Assembly (NCBI RefSeq): GCF_014333585.1
Contig: NZ_JACSCW010000001.1
Span: 558,001-622,000, forward strand
Direction: 5' to 3'
DNA: 64,000 nt
From: Hymenobacter sp. BT188
Lineage (GTDB): Bacteria; Bacteroidota; Bacteroidia; Cytophagales; Hymenobacteraceae
Shown here one piece after another: positions 26,158 to 35,080 of this stretch. Each line of letters begins with the position of its first letter. Positions within the stretch are counted from its first letter, which is position 1. Made by a program: the position numbers and the translations under genes. Below the pieces are notes generated by a model that worked only from the letters and a program-made list of their open reading frames with translations, had not been told where the DNA came from and made no database searches.

Positions 26158-27042
26158 TTATTCTATACCCGTTTCCTCCTGCGAGAGGCGCCAGAGGCGG
26201 GCGGCTTCGGGGCGGCTCTGGGAGCGGCCAGAGGCGCGGCTGGGTTTGCGGTTTTTGAAATACTTCCCGCTCACACCTTCAACTTCAGGCGAAGAAGCTA
26301 GGTAAATGCTGGTTTGGGCGCCTTTTTCGGGGCTGATCATAAACGGCCGGGCGGTCCACCACATGGCTTTCATCAGGGGAGAACTGCCCGTATGCACCAA
26401 GCCCGTGTCTACCATGCCGGGGTGCAAACAGTTAGCGGTTACTTTGGTCAGGTCGAGGCGGTGCGCTAACTCGCTTGTGAACATGATGTTGGCTAGCTTG
26501 GAATCGCAGTAAGCCGTGAACGAGCTGTATTTTTCGCGCGCATTGCGGGCCTCTGCCGAAGTCTCAATTTCACCCAGCCAGTGCGCTTCGGATGCTACAG
26601 TAAGTATACGCGCCTGCGGAGCCTCCAGCAGCTGCGGCAACAGCAGATTGGTAAGCGCAAACACGGCCAGATGGTTTGTGGCCCAGCTCAGCTCGTGGCC
26701 TTCTTCGGTAATGGTAAGCGGACCCGGAAATATGCCGGCGTTATTCACCAGAATATCAAGCTGATCGAAGCGGCGGCTCACTTCCGCAGCCAAGGTGCGC
26801 ACGTTGGACAGCAACGACAGGTCGCAAAGCAGCAGATCGAGCTGAGCATCGGCCCCGATGGCTTCGCGGATGGCCGTGCGGGCTTGCTCGCCGCGCTCCG
26901 GGTTGCGGCACACCATTACTACGCGGGCGCCTCGCCGCGCCAGTTCGCGGGCCGTTATCAGCCCAATGCCGCCAGAAGCGCCGGTAATGAGGGCCGTTTT
27001 ACCGCGCAGAGGAGAAAAAGTAGATTCAGAAGACGCGGTCAT
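26158..27042 (-). CDS. Short-chain dehydrogenase/reductase
   Basis: A 294-residue NAD(P)-dependent oxidoreductase. The cofactor motif TGASGGIG is at residues 20-27, with the Arg that follows the second strand (VVMVCRNPERGEQA) indicating NADP preference. NNAG follows at about 99. The catalytic Ser is in TVASEAHWLG and the YxxxK in AYCDSKLAN. The layout is that of retinol-dehydrogenase/WWOX-like SDRs. The C-terminal 25 residues are basic (RKPSRASGRSQSR). The substrate is not evident. Confidence 0.92.
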   Translation of the reverse strand: MTASSESTFSPLRGKTALITGASGGIGLITARELARRGARVVMVCRNPERGEQARTAIREAIGADAQLDLLLCDLSLLSNVRTLAAEVSRRFDQLDILVNNAGIFPGPLTITEEGHELSWATNHLAVFALTNLLLPQLLEAPQARILTVASEAHWLGEIETSAEARNAREKYSSFTAYCDSKLANIMFTSELAHRLDLTKVTANCLHPGMVDTGLVHTGSSPLMKAMWWTARPFMISPEKGAQTSIYLASSPEVEGVSGKYFKNRKPSRASGRSQSRPEAARLWRLSQEETGIE

Positions 27043-27205
27043 CAGGAAAAAGCAAAATCAGTAGTGGGGGGCAAAAATTGAAGTAACGTACGCTTTAGAA
27101 GGGCAGACGTTGAAAAACAGGCAGTGGTTCGGCAGTAAACGGCTTTTCAAGACTAAAAAGTGTCTTTGATAAGAAAGGCATGCGATAAGTAATGAAAGCG
27201 GAAGA

Positions 27206-27297
27206 GAACGTCATGCAGAGCACAGCGAAGCATCTCGCGTGTTTAATTGGGATTAGTAACCCCTCTACTGCGAACGAGATGCTTCGCTGCGCTCTGC
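27206..27297. repeat. Palindromic REP-like element, family B copy 1
   Basis: The left arm begins GAACGTCATGCAGAGCACAG and runs to GAAGCATCTCGC. The right arm reads GCGAACGAGATGCTTCGCTG and on to CGCTCTGC. Together they form a long imperfect hairpin in the gap between the SDR and DUF3127 genes. A near-identical perfect copy lies at 39034-39138 and a degenerate one near 47632-47660. The rest of this 370-base gap (27043-27412) holds only a GCCCCCCAG motif at 27340-27348 and the terminator that follows it. Confidence 0.85.
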
Positions 27298-27352
27298 CAA
27301 CCCAAGATCATCAGCTGAAAACAAAATCTAAGTATAAAAGCCCCCCAGCTAG

Positions 27353-27387
27353 AAAAAACAATGCCGCCCTCGGTGGAAGGCGGCATT
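27353..27387 (-). terminator. Terminator of the DUF3127 gene
   Basis: AATGCCGCC and GGCGGCATT (27360-27368 with 27379-27387) followed on the minus strand by a six-T run. It lies 26 bases past the stop at 27413. Confidence 0.85.
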
Positions 27388-27412
27388 GAGAAGATTTCGC
27401 AAAGCAGAACGC

Positions 27413-27844
27413 TTAGAAAGGCAGATCGTTGTCGTCGTCGCCGGCGATAGGAGCGGCGGGCTGAGCGCGAAGGTTCGGGTTTTGGTTCTGAGCGGGGGCC
27501 GTAGCGCGGGGAGCCGCTTGCTGCTGATTGGCGTAGTTGCCGCCAGCAGCGGGAGCACCGCCCCCTGTACCAGCTTCGATGCGCCAAGCTTCTAGGTTGG
27601 TGAAGTACAGCATCTGGCCGTTTTTGTTGAAGCCGCGGCCACGCAGATTAAACGTCACTTTTACCTCGTCGCCGATTTTGAAAGGATCTATCAGGGCTGT
27701 CTTATCCTGCACCAATTGGAACTTGATATGCTCGGGGTACTGGCCCTCCTGGACTTCCAGCACGAACTCGCGCTTGCGGAATTTTTCACTCACCTGCTGT
27801 TCGTCGAAAATCTCGTGCAGGCGGCCGGTAGCGTCGTAAGCCAT
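27413..27844 (-). CDS. DUF3127 OB-fold protein with SSB-like acidic C-terminal tip
   Basis: A 143-residue protein. The N-terminal 85 residues are a DUF3127 domain (MAYDATGRLHEIFDEQQVSE, then FVLEVQEG, VKVTFNLRGRGF, YFTNLEAWRIE), a family predicted to adopt an OB fold and found mainly in Bacteroidota. A Gly/Ala/Gln-rich linker of about 45 residues follows, and the protein ends DDDNDLPF. That ending closely imitates the acidic-hydrophobic tip (D-D-D-I-P-F) by which single-strand-binding protein recruits repair and replication partners. A single-strand nucleic-acid-binding role is inferred. The start at 27844 discards 39 unconserved codons. Confidence 0.85.
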   Translation of the reverse strand: MAYDATGRLHEIFDEQQVSEKFRKREFVLEVQEGQYPEHIKFQLVQDKTALIDPFKIGDEVKVTFNLRGRGFNKNGQMLYFTNLEAWRIEAGTGGGAPAAGGNYANQQQAAPRATAPAQNQNPNLRAQPAAPIAGDDDNDLPF

Positions 27845-28044
27845 AAAAAAGGAATAGTTGAAATGATGAAAATGGGAAGTCAAACGTACGAAAAAAAACC
27901 CGTTTCGGTTAATAAAACGGGTCGAACTCCGGTCCGTTGGCTGCGTACCTGTAAGGACCAAAACTACCTCAAACTGGTTCCGAAAGCTAACCAGGGTTTG
28001 TCTCTATCTTGCGCTTTAGGGCGTATCCACCCATTTTTATTCGT

Positions 28045-28992
28045 ATGAAATCCACCTTTGCACTGGCCGTTCACGGCGGGGCGGGCACCATCTCCCGCGA
28101 CCAAATGACACCCGAAAAAGAGCAGGCCTATCACGCCGCGCTCCGGCAGGTGCTCGAAGCGGGCCACGATGTGCTGCGCCAGGGCGGAGCCGCCCTCGAC
28201 GCGGTAGAAGCTGCGGTGCGCTTGCTCGAAGATTCGCCTTTGTTTAATGCTGGCCGTGGTGCCGTATTCACCCATGATGGACGCCACGAAATGGATGCCG
28301 CTATCATGGACGGGCGCGATCGAAGCGCCGGCGCCGTTGCGGGCGTGCGTAATCTGCAAAACCCAATTAGCGTTGCTCGTATGGTGATGGATAAGTCGGA
28401 CCATGTGCTGCTGGCCTGGCCGGGGGCGGAGGAGTTTGCTCGCGAGCATAACTTACCCACCCAGCCCGATGAGTACTTTTTTACCCAGCATCGCCACGAC
28501 CAGTTGCAGGAAGCGCTGGAGTCGGGAGGGATTCATCTGGACCACAGCGAATCGAAAAAAGCCCCCCCGAAGAAAATGGGAACCGTAGGTGCCGTTGCCC
28601 GCGACCAGCACGGCAATCTGGCCGCCGCTACCAGCACCGGCGGCATGACCAACAAGCGCTACTCCCGCATCGGCGACTCGCCCATTATCGGGGCCGGCAC
28701 CTTCGCCGACAACCGAACCTGCGCTATTTCCTGCACTGGCTCGGGCGAATACTTTATGCGCGCCGTTGCTGCCTACGATGTAGCCTGCCTCATGGAATAC
28801 CGCGGCCTGAGCTTAGCCGAAGCCTGCCGCATTGTAGTGCACGATAAACTGGAGCCCGTTGGCGGCGAAGGCGGATTGATAGCGGTAGATGGTGCCGGTA
28901 ATCTGGCGCTACCCTTCAATTCAAGTGGCATGTACCGTGGTACCATCACTTCAGACAGCCCGATTTTCACCGCCATTTATGAGGATAAATAG
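28045..28992 (+). CDS. Isoaspartyl peptidase/L-asparaginase (Ntn hydrolase)
   Basis: A 315-residue enzyme that cleaves beta-aspartyl dipeptides and L-asparagine. The N-terminus ALAVHGGAGTI (5-15) is diagnostic. The autocatalytic site is in KKMGTVGAVARDQHGNLAAA, with the nucleophile Thr near residue 179 that becomes the new N-terminus of the beta subunit. STGGMTNKRYSRIGDSP and the later CTGSGEYF complete the substrate pocket. The linker before the cleavage site includes KKAPPKK, coded by a G6C-type motif. The gene is convergent with a cyanophycinase and shares a terminator with it. The pair would degrade beta-Asp-Arg polymers or dipeptides to free amino acids. Confidence 0.93.
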   Translation: MKSTFALAVHGGAGTISRDQMTPEKEQAYHAALRQVLEAGHDVLRQGGAALDAVEAAVRLLEDSPLFNAGRGAVFTHDGRHEMDAAIMDGRDRSAGAVAGVRNLQNPISVARMVMDKSDHVLLAWPGAEEFAREHNLPTQPDEYFFTQHRHDQLQEALESGGIHLDHSESKKAPPKKMGTVGAVARDQHGNLAAATSTGGMTNKRYSRIGDSPIIGAGTFADNRTCAISCTGSGEYFMRAVAAYDVACLMEYRGLSLAEACRIVVHDKLEPVGGEGGLIAVDGAGNLALPFNSSGMYRGTITSDSPIFTAIYEDK

Positions 28993-29058
28993 AGCCACTT
29001 TAGATGCACTATATATATAAGGAGTAGTGCGCTGACCTCAAGCACCAAGCATTGTTAA

Positions 29059-29096
29059 CGAAAAGGCCGCTCTTCCAAAGAAGAGCGGCCTTTTCG
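29059..29096. terminator. Bidirectional terminator between isoaspartyl peptidase and cyanophycinase
   Basis: CGAAAAGGCCGCTCTT (29059-29074) pairs with AAGAGCGGCCTTTTCG (29081-29096), a 16-bp perfect stem with A and T runs on both sides. It serves both convergent genes. Confidence 0.9.
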
Positions 29097-29116
29097 TTTT
29101 GAAAATAGAGAGGCTT

Positions 29117-30037
29117 CTACAACACCTGCGACTCAGGCTTGGGCGAAGCTACGGGGGGCAAAACTGCCTTACTTGGGTAGAACTTGCGCTCCTCTATATT
29201 ATACACGTTGCCTTTAATGAGCACGTGCAGCACCATGTTCTCGATGGAAAGGGCCGCGCCTTTCTTCGCCAGGCTGGCGTTATTATGCTCTAGGTTGTGC
29301 CCATCCATAATCACGACCAGGTTGGAGCCGATGGTTTCAATCAGATTACCTTCCGTGATAAGTATACCGGTGTCCTCGCCCAAACCAATACCAATCAGCT
29401 TGGGATATAAGGCCACGCACTCAATGAGGCGGCCGAAGCGGCCACGCTTCACGAAGTGCGAGTCGATCATAACTTTTGGCATCAGACCCAGACCAGCTCC
29501 GATTTTGACAGCGCCTTTCATCAGGGCGTCGGGCACGCTGCCGCCCCGGATCATTACTTTTGACATCGCCATGGCCCCGGCGCTGGTACCAGCAATGATA
29601 AAGTTGGCGTGGTGGTGGTAGCGCTCCGTGAGAATACGCAGAAACTCAGTGTTGCCGAACATTTCCGTGAGCCGTGATTGATTGCCCCCACTAAACATGA
29701 TAATGTCGGCTTCGCGCAGGCGGTCCAGGTGCTTTGGCCGGTCGGTGTCCTCGGGCACACGAATGTCGAAAACTCCCACATTGAGGCAGTTGAGCATAGC
29801 AAAGGACGCCACATAAATGCGTGCTACCTCTTCCGGAATCATGGAAGCTGTGGTGACAACCTCAATGCGCGGGTCGGCTTTCCCCGATTCGGTTACAATC
29901 CTTTTCAGAATACCCAACTCGAAGAAGTTGAGGTAATATTTCTTCTTGGTGCGGGGGTTGGGGTAAGTGCCTTTATCCTCATTGCCACCTATGGCAATTA
30001 GTTTACCGAGAGGTTTTAGATTTTCCAATACCAACAT
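29117..30037 (-). CDS. cphB: Cyanophycinase-like S51 peptidase
   Basis: A 306-residue serine peptidase-like protein of the S51 family. It starts LGKLIAIGGNEDKG; the catalytic Ser lies in IAGTSAGAMAMSKVM (around 150) and the His/Glu in IDSHFVKRGRFGRL. GIGLGEDTGILI is the family C-terminal motif. Cyanophycinase hydrolyses multi-L-arginyl-poly-L-aspartate to beta-Asp-Arg. The convergent neighbour is an isoaspartyl peptidase, the next enzyme in that pathway. No cyanophycin synthetase is in the window, so an external or related polymer may be the substrate. Cytosolic; no signal peptide. Confidence 0.9.
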   Translation of the reverse strand: MLVLENLKPLGKLIAIGGNEDKGTYPNPRTKKKYYLNFFELGILKRIVTESGKADPRIEVVTTASMIPEEVARIYVASFAMLNCLNVGVFDIRVPEDTDRPKHLDRLREADIIMFSGGNQSRLTEMFGNTEFLRILTERYHHHANFIIAGTSAGAMAMSKVMIRGGSVPDALMKGAVKIGAGLGLMPKVMIDSHFVKRGRFGRLIECVALYPKLIGIGLGEDTGILITEGNLIETIGSNLVVIMDGHNLEHNNASLAKKGAALSIENMVLHVLIKGNVYNIEERKFYPSKAVLPPVASPKPESQVL

Positions 30038-30203
30038 TCTATACTAGTTCAACACAAAAAACAACAGAGCAGTCAGCTCCAAATTCAAGCAAGCTTCGGG
30101 CCATGCATGGCCTAATGTAGCTCCCCTGGCAGAGTGAGTAACAGGCCCCCTAACAACTCAACAACTCAATCCTCTCACTTTTGGCCCTTTTTCTTCTTCA
30201 GAT

Positions 30204-32018
30204 TTATGCCGGCCTACCCAATAGCGCATCAAAAGTACTGGTGGCTACGGCGTGATAGTTAGGACGGGCGCGGGCGTAGATAGCCTGGGCGCGGCCCTGC
30301 CCATCGGGGAGGGCCAATAGTGCTTTATACAGAGGAGTCAAAAACTTGCGCCGGCCCACGCGCAGCAAAAAACGCTGGGTAGCTTCCTCGGCCGGCAGAT
30401 GCCCCGCTGCCAATGCAACGGGGAGCCAGGCCGCCAGAATTTCGGCATTGCCGGATTGGGTGAGCTGAAAGGCAGCATCTAGCTCCGCAATTTGCCCCCC
30501 AGATAAATCGGTGGACAAGCCTTGCACAAAATGAACCCACTCATGCGTACTCCACTCCGACACGACCAAGTCGGCGGCCGGGGTGCCACGTTCCCACTGG
30601 CGCCGCGCGGCATCAACGGCCGCGAAGCGCTCGGAGGTTATGGCCGGGGCTACGCTTGGAATGCCGGGCCCATTGATCCAGGCATCCAGCTGAAGCTTTT
30701 CTTCGAGGCCGGCCTCCCGATCCAATAGCTCACGGCGCAGGTAAGCCACGAAGGAAGCCGTGTCCATACTCTGAAAACTGTGCTGTGCGAAGTACTCCTT
30801 AATAAAGGCATCGAGGCGGGAACGACCTATCAGGCTCTCCAGCGTGAGGAGGAGGTAGTCGCCTTTTTCGTAAGCGATATCATTGAGCCCATCATCGGGG
30901 TCGCGGCCGGTAAGGTTGAGGTAGAGGTGGGTGTCGGGGCTTTGGGGGCCAATTTCCTCTATGGTATGGAGCAACGAATTATAACCCAACATCTGAAGCA
31001 TAGCGGTGTAGGCGGGGCCATATAGCTTCTCCATAATCCGCCGCTCAAAATAGACCGTGAAGCCTTCATTTAGCCAGAAATCATTCCACGTTGCATTTGT
31101 AACCAGGTTGCCCGACCAGGAGTGCGCCAGTTCATGCGCTATTAAGCTGGTCAGACTACGGTCGCCGGTTATTACGGTAGGTGTTACAAATGTTAATCTT
31201 GGGTTTTCCATTCCACCAAAAGGAAAACTGGGGGGCAAAACCAACAAATCGTATTGTTCCCAGCGGTAGGGACCATACAATCCCTCGGCTGTCGCTACCA
31301 TTTTTTCGAGGTCTCGAAACTCCGAGGCGGCGGCTGGCAAGCTTACGGGTTCGGCATAAACGCCAGTGCGGGCACTGATGGGAGTGTAGCTTAGGTCGCC
31401 CACGGCCAGCGCCATGAGGTATGCTGGAATGGGCTGCGTCATGCGAAAGTGGTACTCGCCCTGCGGATCTTTTGCCTGTGGATTCTCGGCGCTCATCAAC
31501 GCCAGCAGATGGGCCGGCACTCGAACCCAGGCTTCGTAGGTGAAGCGCACGCCGGGCGAGTCCTGGCAGGGAAGCCAGGTGCGCGCCAGAATAGCCTGAG
31601 ACTGGGTAAATAAAAATGGCTCCTCCCGGCCTGCGGTTTGTGTAGGAGATAGCCACTGCAAGGCAGCTGCTTCGGGTGAGGTCTGATACCGAATAGTGAT
31701 GGCCGTAGTCGTCGGTGTAATGGCTATGCGCAGGGCCTGACCCAGCACTGCGTCAGGGGCTCCCAACTCGTAGGTGGTGGCCGCACCATCCGGGCCGTCG
31801 AGCAAGATCGACTCGATCTGAAGGTCGCGGGCATCCAGATAAATATCGGGGGCACCGCCCGGGTTACTAAACTGCCAGGTGGCCTGACCCGTGAGTGACT
31901 GCGCCGTGAAGTCAACGCTTAGGTCAAGAGCTAGGTGATGCACTCGTGCTTCGGCAGGGCGGGCGTAGCTGTGAGGATCGGGGGTAGAGAAAGCGCTAGA
32001 GGCGGAGGGAGTGGGCAT
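30204..32018 (-). CDS. M1-family aminopeptidase, leukotriene-A4-hydrolase type
   Basis: A 604-residue metallopeptidase. The exopeptidase motif PFGGMENPRL is at about 257-266. The zinc motif HELAHSWSGN is at about 294-303, with the third ligand Glu in WLNEGFTVYFE 18 residues later. The C-terminal 150 residues are helical and match the LTA4H C-terminal domain (FLTPLYKALLALPDGQGRAQ). There is no signal peptide with the start at 32018 (MPTPSASSAFSTPDP), so it is probably cytosolic; 67 more codons upstream are open but unconserved. It removes N-terminal residues from peptides. Confidence 0.93.
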   Translation of the reverse strand: MPTPSASSAFSTPDPHSYARPAEARVHHLALDLSVDFTAQSLTGQATWQFSNPGGAPDIYLDARDLQIESILLDGPDGAATTYELGAPDAVLGQALRIAITPTTTAITIRYQTSPEAAALQWLSPTQTAGREEPFLFTQSQAILARTWLPCQDSPGVRFTYEAWVRVPAHLLALMSAENPQAKDPQGEYHFRMTQPIPAYLMALAVGDLSYTPISARTGVYAEPVSLPAAASEFRDLEKMVATAEGLYGPYRWEQYDLLVLPPSFPFGGMENPRLTFVTPTVITGDRSLTSLIAHELAHSWSGNLVTNATWNDFWLNEGFTVYFERRIMEKLYGPAYTAMLQMLGYNSLLHTIEEIGPQSPDTHLYLNLTGRDPDDGLNDIAYEKGDYLLLTLESLIGRSRLDAFIKEYFAQHSFQSMDTASFVAYLRRELLDREAGLEEKLQLDAWINGPGIPSVAPAITSERFAAVDAARRQWERGTPAADLVVSEWSTHEWVHFVQGLSTDLSGGQIAELDAAFQLTQSGNAEILAAWLPVALAAGHLPAEEATQRFLLRVGRRKFLTPLYKALLALPDGQGRAQAIYARARPNYHAVATSTFDALLGRPA

Positions 32019-32299
32019 CGGCAAAATCCAAAAAGTACGTTTTAATCTTTTCCTCAAAAAGGAGGGCGAGGAAAGTAAAGGTAGCCAAAACCCTCGCTGG
32101 CGAGCGGTAACGCAGTATACAATTGTGGAAGCAAAACGTGTATATTGCCAACCGAGGCGTATTCGTACCCCCGCGGAAACTTCGCGGGGCCGAATGCAGT
32201 AGAACGCCCAAGCTGCCACCAGGGACCTATCTTAGGTTCAGGTTTGTTGAGGAGGTTACTTGGTACTACTTGCGTTTTCTGTCGCTTCTTTATTTACAT

Positions 32300-34057
32300 A
32301 TGAAATCTCTCTTTCGCTTTTCTTTTCTTTCCACCTTCATGGTTTGGCTGCTGGGCCTTGCGGTGCTTGTCACGTCCTCATCATGCAGCCAGGATCAGAA
32401 GGATCAGATTAAAGATGCCCTCCCCGGTGCCCTCACCAAAGCAGGTGGCCCTCAGCCTAAGCTGGATAGCACCTACGTGATTCGACAGATGAGCGCCGAG
32501 CCCGCCTTCAAGGAGCACATCGAGTGGGGTAAAAAGTTTTATAAAGAGCGGGACTACCGCCTAGGCTGGTTCCGAAACCATGAGCTGGTGCCGCAGGCCA
32601 AAACGATGCTCGGGGTTCTTGAAAAAGCCGCCGACGAAGGCCTGGACCCTAAAGAATACAAAGTCAAGGACTTCGATAAGCTTTTTGCTAATCTGGAAGC
32701 GGCGCAATCGGATTCGACTAAGCGCAATGCCTTAGAAAAGGAAATTGACGTGGCATTGTCAAGCACGTATTTCAACTGGGCATCCGATTTTTATCGGGGA
32801 ACGGTAAGTCCGCGCGAGGTTAAGAATATAGATTGGCGGGTAAAACGCAACAAGATTAAGCTGCACAAGGCCCTGATGACCATTCTTCAGGAGCGGGAAA
32901 GCACCTATCCTTACTACGAATTCGAGCCGCTTCACCCGGAGTATAATGCTTTGAAAAAAGCGTTGGCTGACTACCGGGCGTTGCAGCGCAATGGCGGCTG
33001 GCCAACTATTCCAGCCGGCACAAAGCTAAAGCCAGGGAGTTCATCGCCGGCCGTTGCGCAGTTGCGGCAGCGTCTGCTGGGGGGTAAATCTGAGCCTGAA
33101 GCGGCGCCTGTACAGCCCGTAAATAACAACGGCACCGCTGCTACACCAACTGCTAATACAAGTCCGGCCGCCGTCTATGAAGGCGAGTTGGTAGATGCCG
33201 TGAAGGCCTTTCAAACGCAAAATGGCCTCAAGCCCGACGGCGTAGTTGGAGGTGAAACGCTGCGTCTGCTCAATGTGCCGCTGGCTGATCGCATCGATCA
33301 GATCATGCTGAACATGGAAAGGTGGCGCTGGATTCCGAAGAGATTTGAACCAGATTACTTATTGGTTAATATTCCCGACTACAAGCTCCACGTAATTGAG
33401 GACAACAAGGAAGTGTTCAATATGCGGGTAATCGTGGGCAAGACTTTAAACGCTACACCGGTGTTCAGCGACAAGCTGGAATACGTAGTTTTGTCGCCTT
33501 ACTGGAACGTGCCCATGAGCATCATCCAGAAAGAATTGGCCCCCAAATTGGCCAACGATCCTAGCTACCTGGACCACCTGGATATGGAAGTGGTAAAGGG
33601 CTACGGCGCCAAAGCGGTGCCCGTTGACCCCAGTTCTATTGACTGGACGAACGTAAACGAAAAGACATTTAAGTACACACTGCGTCGTCGTCCGGGTCCC
33701 AAAAACGACTTGGGTGAGGTCAAATTTATCTTCCCGAACTCCGACGATATTTACCTCCATGATACTCCCAATGACGAGCTGTTTAACCAAACCAAGCGCG
33801 GCTTTAGCCATGGTTGTGTACGGGTGGAGGAGCCCATTAAACTGGCCGAATACCTGCTCCGCAATAAGCCCGGCTGGGACCGGCAGACCATCTTGGACAC
33901 TATCCAAGTTCGCAAAGAGAAGTACATAACGCTGAATGAAAAGCTGCCCGTGTATTTAGTTTACTTCACTGCGTGGGTAGATGAAGACGGCAGTGTGCAT
34001 TTCCGCGACGACATTTATGGCCATGATAAGGTGCTAGCTCAACAGTATTTCAACTAA
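32300..34057 (+). CDS. L,D-transpeptidase lipoprotein (YcbB/LdtD type)
   Basis: A 585-residue envelope enzyme that makes 3-3 cross-links in peptidoglycan or attaches proteins. A type II signal sequence ends at the lipobox VTSSSC (Cys about 29). The scaffold region follows (about 50-230). A PG_binding_1 domain is at about 290-330 (VDAVKAFQTQNGLKPDGVVG). The YkuD catalytic domain starts DYLLVNIPDYKLHVIE and ends with SHGCVRVEEP, whose Cys (about 506) is the nucleophile. Length is normal for YcbB homologues. The start at 32300 gives the signal sequence; 59 upstream codons are open but lack one. It is divergent from the M1 peptidase. Confidence 0.93.
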   Translation: MKSLFRFSFLSTFMVWLLGLAVLVTSSSCSQDQKDQIKDALPGALTKAGGPQPKLDSTYVIRQMSAEPAFKEHIEWGKKFYKERDYRLGWFRNHELVPQAKTMLGVLEKAADEGLDPKEYKVKDFDKLFANLEAAQSDSTKRNALEKEIDVALSSTYFNWASDFYRGTVSPREVKNIDWRVKRNKIKLHKALMTILQERESTYPYYEFEPLHPEYNALKKALADYRALQRNGGWPTIPAGTKLKPGSSSPAVAQLRQRLLGGKSEPEAAPVQPVNNNGTAATPTANTSPAAVYEGELVDAVKAFQTQNGLKPDGVVGGETLRLLNVPLADRIDQIMLNMERWRWIPKRFEPDYLLVNIPDYKLHVIEDNKEVFNMRVIVGKTLNATPVFSDKLEYVVLSPYWNVPMSIIQKELAPKLANDPSYLDHLDMEVVKGYGAKAVPVDPSSIDWTNVNEKTFKYTLRRRPGPKNDLGEVKFIFPNSDDIYLHDTPNDELFNQTKRGFSHGCVRVEEPIKLAEYLLRNKPGWDRQTILDTIQVRKEKYITLNEKLPVYLVYFTAWVDEDGSVHFRDDIYGHDKVLAQQYFN

Positions 34058-34113
34058 GGATTCCACATCCGGTCGGTAGCTCCTTCTTGTATACTAATTA
34101 GAATCCCAAGCCA

Positions 34114-34153
34114 AAATAGCCCCCCGCGACTTAGTGTTCGCGGGGGGCTATTT
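34114..34153 (+). terminator. Terminator of L,D-transpeptidase gene
   Basis: AAATAGCCCCCCGCG (34114-34128) pairs perfectly with CGCGGGGGGCTATTT (34139-34153). Both arms contain the G6C core. It lies 57 bases past the stop. Confidence 0.88.
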
Positions 34154-34423
34154 GCTGTTATTAATTTTAAGATTTGCTGTTCTCTATCCATCGCCAGCTA
34201 GTAATGAATCTGTGTGGTGAGTAGTAGGAGTAGATTACAGTATTCGTGCGTAACTCTAAATATGTTTGCAATTGACATTTGTAAATAGGTACGTTAGTGT
34301 TTACTGATGTTAACATACGTAACGCCATGAGCCTTGCATAGTTTATAAATGTAACTAGAAGTGTGATGTGTCCATGATTCCTATATACTCGTACATTTGT
34401 AAATCGTTAGTTCAGGATATATT
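34154..34423. other. AT-rich gap upstream of HTH gene
   Basis: About 270 AT-rich bases with no gene. Two ACATTTGTAAAT-like segments (around 34275-34287 and 34393-34404) might be operator half-sites for the HTH protein that follows, since both have the form ACATTTGTAAAT. Confidence 0.3.
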
Positions 34424-35080
34424 ATGGTTGAGCGCATCCGGCAAATTTTACAGACCCGACAGTTGAGCCCTACTCAATTTGCCGATGCACTAGGCTTGGC
34501 GCGTCCTATCATCAGCCATGTGCTTAGTGGGCGTAATAAGCCAAGCCTTGAGGTTGTTCAGAAAATAATCGCAGCCTTTCCAGACATATCACTGCCGTGG
34601 CTCCTGAGTGGGCAAGGCCCCATGCTGGCTTCCGCTGCTTCTCAACCCGCTACCCCGGTTCCAACTGCCCCAGAAAGCGCCGTAATACCAGCAAGTTCAG
34701 AGGCAACAGCTGCTAATCAGCGCCCTAAACGCACGGCAGCACGTGCCTTAGAAGCCACAGGACCTATTGCTACGGCCGCACCGCCTGTACAGGCGGCGGC
34801 AGCCGCGACTGCTCCACCGGCTCCAGTGTACACCCCTCCTGCGCCCGAAAGCCCAGAGGCGCCTCGGCCAGTTCCACCTGTCGTGGCCACTCAGCCTACA
34901 CTTGCTCCATCAGTGGCTGTTGCTGCTTCGCAAAATGCCCCCCAGGCACCTACTGCCCCGGTGCCCGCTTCCCCCGATTTGTTGTCCGCTTTTGCGGAGC
35001 CAGGCAAAACGATTCGCCGCATCGTGATCTTTTATCATGATGGCACCTTTTCTGCATACCAGCCGGAAATGCCCAGTTAG
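34424..35080 (+). CDS. Helix-turn-helix protein with Pro/Ala-rich tail
   Basis: A 218-residue protein. Residues 1-62 are an XRE-type HTH (MVERIRQILQTRQLSPTQFA, GLARPIISHVLSGRNKPSLE, PDISLPWLLSGQGPM), as in Bacteroidota phage-repressor-like regulators. Residues 65-195 are a low-complexity Pro/Ala/Thr-rich region. The last 25 residues (FAEPGKTIRRIVIFYHDGTFSAYQPEM) form a short conserved tail. The upstream gap carries repeated ACATTTGTAAAT-like segments that might be autoregulatory sites. The role is unknown. A GCCCCCCAG motif at 34937-34945 encodes part of the low-complexity region. Confidence 0.85.
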   Translation: MVERIRQILQTRQLSPTQFADALGLARPIISHVLSGRNKPSLEVVQKIIAAFPDISLPWLLSGQGPMLASAASQPATPVPTAPESAVIPASSEATAANQRPKRTAARALEATGPIATAAPPVQAAAAATAPPAPVYTPPAPESPEAPRPVPPVVATQPTLAPSVAVAASQNAPQAPTAPVPASPDLLSAFAEPGKTIRRIVIFYHDGTFSAYQPEMPS

